DNA of 5,112 nucleotides, from assembly GCA_050734185.1 (NCBI GenBank), contig JBOHUE010000095.1, positions 1-5,112 of the forward strand, in the 5' to 3' direction. The translations under genes and the position numbers were made by a program. Of the stretch, positions 1 through 5,112 are shown piece by piece. The notes beneath the pieces were generated by a model, which did no database searches, was not told the DNA's origin, and saw nothing but the letters and a program-made list of their open reading frames with translations. Source of the DNA: JAFALX01 sp050734185 (GTDB taxonomy: Bacteria > Chloroflexota > Dormibacteria > Aeolococcales > Aeolococcaceae). How positions within the stretch are numbered: the stretch's first letter is position 1; every line of letters begins with the position of its first letter.

Positions 1-8
1 GTTAACTA

Positions 9-35
9 TTGATGGTGCGGACGCGTCCTTATACT
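9..35 (+). promoter_or_regulatory. Candidate promoter of the histidine kinase gene
   Basis: TATACT at 30-35 is one base from the -10 consensus and fits the actinobacterial TAnnnT pattern. A possible -35 is TTGATG at 9-14 with a 15-base spacer, or TATTGA at 7-12 with 17. The -35 is weak either way. The stretch is clearly richer in A and T than the coding DNA around it. The expected start of transcription falls at about 42-45, on or next to the GTG start codon at 45, which suggests a leaderless message. This is inferred from the sequence only. Confidence 0.5.
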
Positions 36-36
36 T

Positions 37-46
37 GGTAAACGGT
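37..46 (+). promoter_or_regulatory. GGTAAACGGT block, copy 1 of a shared promoter motif
   Basis: This ten-base block starts one base after the candidate -10 box TATACT. It matches GGTTAACGGT at 1144-1153 in nine of ten positions. That second copy also starts one base after a candidate -10 box (TACGAT). The matching offset suggests either a common regulator or a shared start-region preference. It overlaps the GTG start codon of the kinase. Two copies are too few to prove a site. Confidence 0.35.
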
Positions 47-1091
47 GCAGGGAGCAGCGCGCGGAGCCGCGATCGACCTCCTGCGTCAGGTCGCGCGTGT
101 CGCCGGTGAGGGGCTGATCGCGGTCGACGGTGACGACCGTGTCGTGCTGATCTCGCCGCCGGCGGTTCGCCTGCTCGGCACCGCGGTGCTCGAGACGGGC
201 AGCCGTTTCCATTCGTCGCACGTCGATTTCCGTATACAGCGACTGGTCGACGCAGTGCTCGCGTCGGGCAGCATCGAGGAGCGCGAGATCAGCATCGGCG
301 ATCGCAACCTCGTGGTTCGTGCGCTCAAGGTCGACGAGCCCGAGGTGGCGGTGCTCATCACATTGCGTGACGAAACACGTCTGCATCTGCTCGAGCGAGT
401 TCGCCGCGACTTTGTCAGTAACGTCTCGCACGAGCTGCGCACACCGGTGACGGCGGTACGCCTCATGGCCGAGACGCTGGAGAACGGCGGCCTCGACGAT
501 CCCGCGGCTGCGGCGGACTTCGTGCACCGCATCGGGCTCGAGGCGACGCACATGGCGCAGATGGTCGAGGAACTGCTGGAGCTGAGCACGATCGAGTCCG
601 GGCTGCGCCCTCTGGCGCACGAGCACGTGGCGCTGGAGAGCCTGTTCGGGGCTGTCGACCGTCTGCGGCCGCTGGCGTCCGACAAGGGCGTCGTGCTCGA
701 CGTCCGTGTCGCCGACGGCACGCCGGAGATCTCAGGCGACGCCGCGCGCCTCGGCCAGGTGATGCGGAACCTAGTGCACAACGCGATCAAGTTCACCCCC
801 AGCGGCGGCCGCATCGACGTCGACGCGGCGCCCGGCGCTCCCGGACGCGTGGTGCTGCGCTGCGTCGACACGGGCGTCGGCATCGCACCCGACGATCTGC
901 CCCGCATCTTCGAACGCTTCTGGAAGGCGGACAGCTCCCGCCAGCGCGATGGTGAGGGCTCCGGTCTCGGCCTGGCGATCGTGCGGCACGTGGTCGAGGC
1001 ACACGGCGGCTCCGTGGCCGTCGTCTCCGAGCCCAAGCGCGGGACGGCGTTCACCGTGGACCTCCCCGCCGCCGCGCCCGCTCACCACTGA
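45..1091 (+). CDS. PAS-domain sensor histidine kinase, PhoR/SenX3-like, no membrane segment
   Basis: A 348-residue histidine kinase that should autophosphorylate on His129 and pass the phosphate to a response regulator, which is not in the window. Residues about 10-115 look like a PAS sensor domain. Residues about 118-185 are the dimerisation and phosphoacceptor domain, with the H-box VSHELRTP. The ATPase domain follows: N-box with N242 and N246 before KFTP, G1 box DTGVGI (275-280), F-box IFERFW (288-293) and G2 box GSGLGLAI (305-312). All catalytic motifs are intact. Relatives usually start with one or two membrane helices. None is present here, and an in-frame TAA at 39-41 blocks extension, so the protein is probably cytoplasmic or an N-terminally shortened form. 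The GTG at 45 is the only reasonable start, and no Shine-Dalgarno sequence precedes it. The gene lies 94 bases upstream of an isoprenoid operon. A role in controlling that operon is possible but unproven. Confidence 0.93.
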   Translation: MQGAARGAAIDLLRQVARVAGEGLIAVDGDDRVVLISPPAVRLLGTAVLETGSRFHSSHVDFRIQRLVDAVLASGSIEEREISIGDRNLVVRALKVDEPEVAVLITLRDETRLHLLERVRRDFVSNVSHELRTPVTAVRLMAETLENGGLDDPAAAADFVHRIGLEATHMAQMVEELLELSTIESGLRPLAHEHVALESLFGAVDRLRPLASDKGVVLDVRVADGTPEISGDAARLGQVMRNLVHNAIKFTPSGGRIDVDAAPGAPGRVVLRCVDTGVGIAPDDLPRIFERFWKADSSRQRDGEGSGLGLAIVRHVVEAHGGSVAVVSEPKRGTAFTVDLPAAAPAHH

Positions 1092-1094
1092 GCC

Positions 1095-1111
1095 GGGCCG
1101 GTTTCCGGTCC
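1095..1111 (+). terminator. Weak hairpin after the kinase gene, possible terminator
   Basis: GGGCCGG, a TTT loop and CCGGTCC form a 7-bp stem with one G-U pair, starting three bases after the kinase stop codon. No T-run follows, so it is not a classical intrinsic terminator. Hairpins without a T-run have been proposed to act in actinobacteria. It may also only slow or partly block read-through into the isoprenoid operon, or be chance in GC-rich DNA. Confidence 0.25.
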
Positions 1112-1112
1112 C

Positions 1113-1142
1113 TTGCCGGGTGCGAGGCCCGTTCGTTACGAT
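1113..1142 (+). promoter_or_regulatory. Candidate promoter of the isoprenoid operon
   Basis: TTGCCG at 1113-1118 and TACGAT at 1137-1142 are separated by 18 bases and resemble -35 and -10 boxes of the main sigma factor. The gap of 94 bases before the first operon gene is the only space for a promoter in the region. The predicted start of transcription is about 1149-1151, giving a leader of roughly 35 bases. The call rests on pattern matching only. Confidence 0.45.
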
Positions 1143-1143
1143 G

Positions 1144-1153
1144 GGTTAACGGT
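1144..1153 (+). promoter_or_regulatory. GGTTAACGGT block, copy 2 of a shared promoter motif
   Basis: This is the second copy of the block at 37-46, with nine of ten bases the same and the same one-base distance from the -10 box. It contains the palindrome GTTAAC (1145-1150), which also occurs at bases 1-6. Related GTTACG units lie at 1135-1140 and 1152-1157, exactly 17 bases apart, so the start region is a small cluster of GTTA repeats. Confidence 0.35.
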
Positions 1154-1165
1154 TACGGTCCGTAA
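1153..1165 (+). promoter_or_regulatory. Operator-like palindrome TTACGG-T-CCGTAA
   Basis: The six-base arms TTACGG (1153-1158) and CCGTAA (1160-1165) are perfect reverse complements around a single T. The palindrome lies just downstream of the predicted start of transcription and nine bases before the ribosome binding site. A repressor bound here would block transcription. The symmetry is typical of a site for a dimeric helix-turn-helix protein such as a TetR or MarR member. The one-base centre rules out a stable RNA hairpin with the full arms. The regulator cannot be named from this window. Confidence 0.45.
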
Positions 1166-1173
1166 AGCTTCCC

Positions 1174-1181
1174 GGAGGAGG
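1174..1181 (+). promoter_or_regulatory. Strong ribosome binding site of the prenyl synthase
   Basis: GGAGGAGG is a near-perfect complement of the 16S rRNA 3' end, with AGGAGG ending four bases before the ATG at 1186. It is the only strong site in the window. It fixes the start of the first operon gene and marks the entry point for ribosomes into the coupled genes that follow. Confidence 0.85.
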
Positions 1182-1185
1182 GTGC

Positions 1186-2238
1186 ATGGCGGAGCGCGTC
1201 CTCGACCTGCCGATCGCTACGGAACCCGAACCGCCGCCAGCCGTTCTCACCCGGCACCGGGATGCCATCGAGCGCGCGCTGCGGCGATCGGCGTTGCCGG
1301 CGCGCACCCACCTCGGGCGCATGGGCGCGTACCACATGGGGTGGATCGACGCTGACGGCCATGGTGCCGAGGCCCCGTCGGGCAAGCGGATTCGCCCGGC
1401 ATTGGTGCTGTGGGCGTGTGAGGCGCTGGACGGCGACATCGAGTGGGCCCTGCCCGCAGCGGTCGCGGTCGAGCTTGTCCACAACTTCACTCTGATCCAC
1501 GACGACATCCAGGACGGTGACCGCCAGCGGCGCCATCGCGAGACGGTGTGGTCGATCTGGGGCGCCGCCCAAGGCATCAACGCCGGCGACGGCCTGTTCG
1601 CCCTGGCATTGCGCACGCTCCTTGAACCGGGGACCAACGACGACCGGCGCATGCGCGCCGCGCACACGCTGACCTCGGCGATCGTCGACGTCGTCGAGGG
1701 ACAGTGCCTCGACCTCGCGCTCGAAGGCTCGCCGAGCTCCTCCACCGCTTCCTATCTACAGCTGGTCACCGCGAAGACCGGTGCGCTGCTCGGTGCGAGC
1801 CTGGCGGCGGGCGCGCTCATCGCCGGGGCCGGGCCCGAATGCGCGCGACGGTTCGACGTCGCCGGGCGGCTGCTCGGCCTCGCCTTCCAGGTGCGCGACG
1901 ACTGGCTCGGCATGTGGGGCGACCCCGCGCTCACCGGCAAGGGCCGGGACACCGACCTGCAGCGCCGCAAGCTCACCTACCCCATCGTCGCGGCCTACGA
2001 GATCGCGACCTCGGACCAGCGCGAAGAGCTGCGCCGCCTCTTCCGCGAACACGACGCCGGCGCCGACGACCGCCTCCGCGCGCTACTGAATCAGTGTGGC
2101 GGGGCGTCGCTCACCGCCGACGCACCGCTGGTGCTGGCGCGCGACGCCGTCGCCGCACTCGATCCCGGCGACGTCTCCCGCCCCGCGCTGCAGGAGTTCG
2201 CCGAGGTTGCGGTGCATGTCGCCGAGCGCGTCCAGTAG
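1186..2238 (+). CDS. Short-chain polyprenyl diphosphate synthase (FPP or GGPP synthase)
   Basis: A 350-residue trans-prenyltransferase that condenses IPP with DMAPP or a longer allylic diphosphate. Visible motifs are the substrate-binding GKRIRP (66-71), the first Asp-rich motif DDIQD (106-110) followed by GDRQRRHR, and the second motif region FQVRDDWLGMWGD (234-246) with a TGK at 250-252. The second motif is DDWLG rather than DDxxD. This form is known in the group with a WGDPAxTGK tail, so it should not mean loss of activity. Phe101 is the fifth residue before the first motif, a position where a large aromatic residue limits chain length to C20 or shorter. FPP is the likelier product, because HpnD and HpnC downstream use FPP, but GGPP cannot be excluded. 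The start is set by the strong binding site at 1174-1181. It is the first gene of the operon, and its end overlaps the isomerase by 23 bases. Confidence 0.93.
   Translation: MAERVLDLPIATEPEPPPAVLTRHRDAIERALRRSALPARTHLGRMGAYHMGWIDADGHGAEAPSGKRIRPALVLWACEALDGDIEWALPAAVAVELVHNFTLIHDDIQDGDRQRRHRETVWSIWGAAQGINAGDGLFALALRTLLEPGTNDDRRMRAAHTLTSAIVDVVEGQCLDLALEGSPSSSTASYLQLVTAKTGALLGASLAAGALIAGAGPECARRFDVAGRLLGLAFQVRDDWLGMWGDPALTGKGRDTDLQRRKLTYPIVAAYEIATSDQREELRRLFREHDAGADDRLRALLNQCGGASLTADAPLVLARDAVAALDPGDVSRPALQEFAEVAVHVAERVQ
2203..2206 (+). promoter_or_regulatory. GAGG ribosome binding site for the isomerase start
   Basis: GAGG lies nine bases before the ATG at 2216, inside the end of the prenyl synthase gene. 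The alternative GTG at 2243, four bases after the synthase stop, has no comparable site, so the ATG is preferred. The same GAGG-plus-nine spacing occurs before HpnD. Confidence 0.5.
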
Positions 2239-3274
2239 CCGCGTGGCCGGCGCGCCGGTCACCATCTCGCGCAAGGCGGACCACATCCGCATCAACCTCG
2301 AGGAGGACGTCGCCGCCAAGGGCGTGACGGCCGGTTTCGAGTCGTACCGGCTGGTGCACCGCGCCCTGCCCGAGATCGACCTCGACGACGTCGACCTCAG
2401 CACGCGCTTTCTCGATCGCCGCCTGGGTGCGCCGCTGCTGATCTCGTGCATGACCGGTGGCACCGAAAAGGCGCACGTCATCAACGTGCGCCTGGCCGGC
2501 ATCGCGCAGGAGCGCCGCCTGCCGATGGGCCTGGGTTCGTGCCGCGTGCTGCTGGAACACCCTGAGGTGCTGCCCACCTTCGACATGCGCGACATCGCTC
2601 CCGACGTCCCGCTGCTGGCAAACCTCGGCGCGGTGCAGCTCAACCGCGGCGTCGGCGTCGCAGAGTGCCGGCGGCTGCTCGAGATGCTGCGCGCCGATGC
2701 TCTTGTGCTCCACCTGAACCCGCTCCAGGAGGCGCTGCAGCCCGAGGGCGACACGTGCTTCGCCGGCCTGCTGCCGCAGATCGCTCAGCTGTGCGCCGGG
2801 CTGACCTCGCCGGTGATCGTCAAGGAGGTGGGCTGGGGTATCGCGCCCGACCTGGTTCGCTCGCTGGTGGACGCCGGCGTTGCCGCGGTGGACGTCGCCG
2901 GTGCCGGCGGCACGTCGTGGAGCGAGGTCGAGCGCCATCGCATGGGCGACCCCGTGCGAGCGCGAGTGGCAGGGGCGTTCGCCGGCTGGGGCATCCCCAC
3001 CGCGGAGGCCGTGCGCCAGGCGCGCGAGGCCGCACCGAAGGCGACGCTCATCGCCAGTGGCGGCGTGCGCGACGGCATCGACGTCGCCAAGGCGCTGGCA
3101 CTCGGTGCCGACCTCGCCGGGTGCGCCGGGCCGCTGCTGCGAGCGGCAGCGAGCGGCGAGGACGCCCTCACCGAGACCGTCGACGTGCTCATCGAGGAGC
3201 TGCGCCTGGCGATGTTCTGCAGCGGCGCCGCGCGCGTCGCGGACCTGCAGAGCGGCGGGCGCATCGCGCGATGA
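2216..3274 (+). CDS. fni: Type 2 isopentenyl-diphosphate delta-isomerase (FMN-dependent)
   Basis: A 352-residue cytoplasmic flavoenzyme that interconverts IPP and DMAPP using reduced FMN and Mg2+. It has the usual length and motifs of the family: RKADHI near the N-terminus (19-24), MTGG (79-82), HLNPLQEALQPEGD (166-179), which includes the Gln-Glu pair linked to catalysis and metal binding, KEVGWGI (203-209), AGAGGTSW (228-235) and the phosphate-binding SGGVRDG (281-287) followed by GAD (297-299). It is unrelated in fold to the type 1 Nudix isomerase. The ATG at 2216 is chosen for its GAGG site. GTG at 2243 would give a protein nine residues shorter and keep every motif. The gene overlaps the synthase upstream by 23 bases and HpnC downstream by ATGA. 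Its place in the operon suggests it sets the DMAPP:IPP ratio for the synthase. Confidence 0.95.
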   Translation: MSPSASSSRVAGAPVTISRKADHIRINLEEDVAAKGVTAGFESYRLVHRALPEIDLDDVDLSTRFLDRRLGAPLLISCMTGGTEKAHVINVRLAGIAQERRLPMGLGSCRVLLEHPEVLPTFDMRDIAPDVPLLANLGAVQLNRGVGVAECRRLLEMLRADALVLHLNPLQEALQPEGDTCFAGLLPQIAQLCAGLTSPVIVKEVGWGIAPDLVRSLVDAGVAAVDVAGAGGTSWSEVERHRMGDPVRARVAGAFAGWGIPTAEAVRQAREAAPKATLIASGGVRDGIDVAKALALGADLAGCAGPLLRAAASGEDALTETVDVLIEELRLAMFCSGAARVADLQSGGRIAR

Positions 3275-4155
3275 GCGCACGTAGCGAGCGCGCCGTCGCG
3301 ATGGAGGCAGCCGACGCGTACTGCGCGGCGCTGCTCCGTCACTACGAGAACTTCACGGTGGCCTCGAAGCTGTCGCCGCGCGGGCTGCGCCGCGACCTGG
3401 CCCGGCTGTACGCGTTCTGCCGCACAACCGACGACATCGGTGACGAGACCGGTGACCCGGTGCAGGCCACCGCGCGTCTGCAGCGCTGGCGCGACGACCT
3501 GCTGGCCATGTTCGACGGCGGCGACGCGCCGCAGCATCCGGTGTTGCTGGCGCTGGCGCAGACGGTGCGCCGCCACCGCCTGCCGGCGGCGCCGTTCACC
3601 GATCTCATCGACGCCAACGTGCAGGACCAGACCGTGCACACCTATGAGGACTGGCCCACGCTGCACTCGTACTGCGCCCGTTCGGCGGCGCCCGTCGGAC
3701 GCATGGTGCTCGGCATCAACGGCTACAGCGATCCCACGCGCACCGAGCTCAGCGATGCTGTGTGCATCGGCCTGCAGCTGGCCAACTTCGCCCAGGACGT
3801 GAGTGTCGATGCGGGCAAGGGCCGCACGTACCTCATTCAGCGTGAGCTCCGCGAACGCGGGCCAGAAGGCGCGGTGCACGCGATGTGCGATCGGGCCCGT
3901 GCGCTGCTGGACCAGGGACGCGTGCTGGAGGCCAGCGTCGGCCCCCGGCTGCGCGTGCAGCTCGCGCTGTACCGCCTCGGCGGCGTCGCCATTCTCGACG
4001 CCATCGCGCGCAGCGGCTACCGCACCGCGAGCGTCCGGCCCGCGGTGGAGACCGCCGATCGCGCGCGCATCGCCGCCGCGGCGCTGCGCACCGCCCTCCA
4101 ACACCGCTCCCCCGCCGCAGCACCGCTCACCAGCGAGGTGGCGAGCAATGGCTGA
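3271..4155 (+). CDS. hpnC: HpnC-type squalene synthase component (hydroxysqualene synthase)
   Basis: A 294-residue member of the squalene/phytoene synthase family. In the three-enzyme bacterial route, HpnC converts presqualene diphosphate to hydroxysqualene. The N-terminal HYENFTVASKLSPRGLR (24-40) is the HpnC signature. The first Asp-rich motif is TDDIGDE (53-59) and the second is QDVSVD (175-180) followed by KGRTYL (183-188). HpnC proteins often have NFWQDV at the second motif. Here it is NFAQDV, with Ala174 in place of the usual Trp. The tail after about residue 275 is Ala- and Pro-rich and looks disordered. The start ATG overlaps the isomerase stop as ATGA and has no good Shine-Dalgarno, so translation probably depends on coupling. 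The reading frame stays open far upstream into the isomerase, but that part is Arg-rich shadow and not protein. A plain phytoene synthase is the alternative, less likely because of the HpnC signature. Confidence 0.88.
   Translation: MSARSERAVAMEAADAYCAALLRHYENFTVASKLSPRGLRRDLARLYAFCRTTDDIGDETGDPVQATARLQRWRDDLLAMFDGGDAPQHPVLLALAQTVRRHRLPAAPFTDLIDANVQDQTVHTYEDWPTLHSYCARSAAPVGRMVLGINGYSDPTRTELSDAVCIGLQLANFAQDVSVDAGKGRTYLIQRELRERGPEGAVHAMCDRARALLDQGRVLEASVGPRLRVQLALYRLGGVAILDAIARSGYRTASVRPAVETADRARIAAAALRTALQHRSPAAAPLTSEVASNG
4135..4138 (+). promoter_or_regulatory. GAGG ribosome binding site for hpnD
   Basis: GAGG lies nine bases before the ATG at 4148, inside the last codons of hpnC. It supports that start over the internal ATG that begins MARREAAN, which would cut into the conserved N-terminal helix. 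Confidence 0.5.
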
Positions 4156-5056
4156 AGCCGTCCAGGTCGGGCCTCGCGCCGAGAGCGTGTCGCTCGTCGG
4201 CACCGCGGCCGGCCTGCGCGCCAGCGCGCGGTACTGCGAGGCCATGGCGCGGCGCGAGGCCGCCAACTTCTACTGGGGCTTCCTCGCGCTGCCACGGCCA
4301 CAACGCGTCGCCATCTACGCGCTGTACGACTTCGCCCGGCAGGTCGACGACGAAGCCGACTCCGGCACTGCGTCGCCGTCCGGCCGGCTCGCGGGCCTGC
4401 AACGCCACCGTGAGCGTGTCCGAGGGGCGCGCATCGGCGACTCCACCGACCCGGTGATGAGCGTGCTCGCGCACGCGATGGTCCGCTACGCCATCCCGGC
4501 AGCGGAGCTCGACATGCTGATCGACGGCGTCGGCATGGACCTCGCCGTGACGCGCTACGCGTCGTTCGACGAGCTGCGCACGTACTGCACGCTGGTGGCG
4601 TCGGTGATCGGCCGCATGTGCGTGCGCATCTTCGGCTTCCGCGATCCGCGCGCACTCGCACTCGCCGACGATCTCGGCATCGCGCTGCAGCTCATCAACA
4701 TCCTGCGCGACGTGCGCGAAGACGGCGAGCGCGGGCGCGTGTACCTCCCACAGGATGAGCTGCGCGCCTTCGGCATCGCCGGCACCGACGTCCTCAACGC
4801 GCGGGCGACCCCTCGGTGGAACGAATTCGTCGCGTACCAGGCGGCCCGGGCGCGGCAGCATCACGACCGCGGCATCCGCGTCATCGAGTACATCCCGCGG
4901 AACGCCGCCGTGTGCGTGCGCACGATGGCCGGCATCTACACCGGCATCCTCGATCGCATCGAACGTGACCCGGGGCTGCCGCTGCGGCAGCGCGCGTCGC
5001 TCTCCAAGGCAGACAAGCTGGGCGTGATGGCGCGCTCGTGGATCGCTCCGCGATGA
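4148..5056 (+). CDS. hpnD: HpnD-type presqualene diphosphate synthase
   Basis: A 302-residue squalene/phytoene synthase family enzyme expected to couple two FPP head to head into presqualene diphosphate, the substrate of HpnC. Visible features are YCEAMARREAANFYWGFLAL (29-48), which resembles the family start region, the first Asp-rich motif DDEAD (67-71), and the second motif NILRDVREDGERGRVYLPQD (184-203) with D188 and D192. Length is normal. The gene starts eight bases inside hpnC and ends with an ATGA overlap into the next gene. On sequence alone it could be a CrtB phytoene synthase using GGPP. The adjacent HpnC, and the oxidoreductase that follows, favour HpnD. The first 20 or so residues are not conserved and may be a disordered leader. 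Confidence 0.85.
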   Translation: MAEAVQVGPRAESVSLVGTAAGLRASARYCEAMARREAANFYWGFLALPRPQRVAIYALYDFARQVDDEADSGTASPSGRLAGLQRHRERVRGARIGDSTDPVMSVLAHAMVRYAIPAAELDMLIDGVGMDLAVTRYASFDELRTYCTLVASVIGRMCVRIFGFRDPRALALADDLGIALQLINILRDVREDGERGRVYLPQDELRAFGIAGTDVLNARATPRWNEFVAYQAARARQHHDRGIRVIEYIPRNAAVCVRTMAGIYTGILDRIERDPGLPLRQRASLSKADKLGVMARSWIAPR

Positions 5057-5112
5057 CCGGCATCGCGAGCAACGGCACCGTGCACGGCGGCGCGCGCGTC
5101 GCGGTCGTGGGC
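5053..5112 (+). CDS. hpnE: Start of a FAD-dependent oxidoreductase, probably HpnE (cut by window end)
   Basis: Only 20 codons are present. They encode a short Gly/Ser-rich leader followed by ARVAVVG, the first strand of a Rossmann dinucleotide-binding fold as seen at the start of amine-oxidase and phytoene-desaturase-like flavoproteins. The ATG overlaps the hpnD stop as ATGA. In squalene loci, the gene after hpnC and hpnD is commonly hpnE, which reduces hydroxysqualene to squalene. The identity comes mainly from context. A carotenoid desaturase is the alternative. Confidence 0.6.
   Translation, partial: MTGIASNGTVHGGARVAVVG

Noticed and set aside
12..41. Short open frame ATG 12 to TAA 41 before the kinase, as a leader peptide
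   Set aside because: It has nine codons, no ribosome binding site, and it overlaps the candidate -10 box, so it is probably not transcribed from this promoter.
60..71. Inverted repeat CGCGG-AG-CCGCG early in the kinase gene
   Set aside because: The two-base loop prevents a full hairpin, and such repeats are frequent by chance in GC-rich coding sequence.
86..1054. Minus-strand open frame of 322 codons opposite the kinase
   Set aside because: It is a Ser/Arg/Thr-rich shadow of the kinase, with no domain and no binding site. The plus-strand frame has all kinase motifs.
2096..2215. Longer start of the isomerase at GTG 2096
   Set aside because: It would add 40 residues rich in Pro, Arg and Ser that lie entirely inside the prenyl synthase gene, and the family starts close to the RKxDHI motif.
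2665..3270. Upstream in-frame extension of HpnC to 496 residues
   Set aside because: The added 202 residues are an Arg-rich shadow of the isomerase gene. HpnC proteins start near the ATG at 3271, which forms a normal ATGA overlap.
2785..4266. A 493-codon open frame on the minus strand across fni, hpnC and hpnD
   Set aside because: High GC leaves few stop codons in the opposite strand. The predicted protein is rich in Arg, Ala and Gly with no recognisable domain, and it lies antisense to three well-supported genes.
1..5112. Mobile elements, CRISPR repeats, tRNA or rRNA genes, riboswitches
   Set aside because: I looked for terminal repeats, transposase motifs, regularly spaced repeats and tRNA-like T-loops and saw none. 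The two non-coding stretches are only 44 and 94 bases long.

Overview
The window is a compact, high-GC stretch with all recognisable genes on the + strand. It reads as chromosomal DNA from a high-GC bacterium, most likely an actinomycetote. That placement is an inference from base composition, a probably leaderless kinase gene, tight ATGA-type gene overlaps and the set of isoprenoid genes. Chloroflexota-like lineages are not excluded. No mobile element, RNA gene or CRISPR array is visible.

Layout: bases 1-44 are a short, AT-richer promoter region. Bases 45-1091 encode a PAS-containing sensor histidine kinase of the PhoR/SenX3 type with no membrane segment. Bases 1092-1185 are the only real intergenic gap. 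It holds a small GC hairpin, a candidate promoter, a TTACGG-T-CCGTAA palindrome and a strong ribosome binding site. From 1186 onward there is one tightly packed operon: a short-chain polyprenyl diphosphate synthase (1186-2238), type 2 isopentenyl-diphosphate isomerase (2216-3274), HpnC (3271-4155), HpnD (4148-5056) and the first 20 codons of an FAD-dependent oxidoreductase that by context is HpnE (5053 to the window end). Every junction in the operon overlaps by 4 to 23 bases, so one transcript and translational coupling are expected.

How the genes fit together: the isomerase balances IPP and DMAPP, and the prenyl synthase condenses them to FPP or GGPP. HpnD joins two FPP to presqualene diphosphate, HpnC converts that to hydroxysqualene, and HpnE reduces it to squalene. 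The operon is therefore a nearly complete C5-to-C30 squalene module. It probably feeds hopanoids, although a squalene-hopene cyclase is not in view, and C30 carotenoids or other triterpenes are possible.

The gene content is not new in kind. The least explained signals are regulatory: the kinase promoter and the operon promoter share a GGTWAACGGT block at the same offset from their candidate -10 boxes, and a palindrome sits just after the presumed operon start point.
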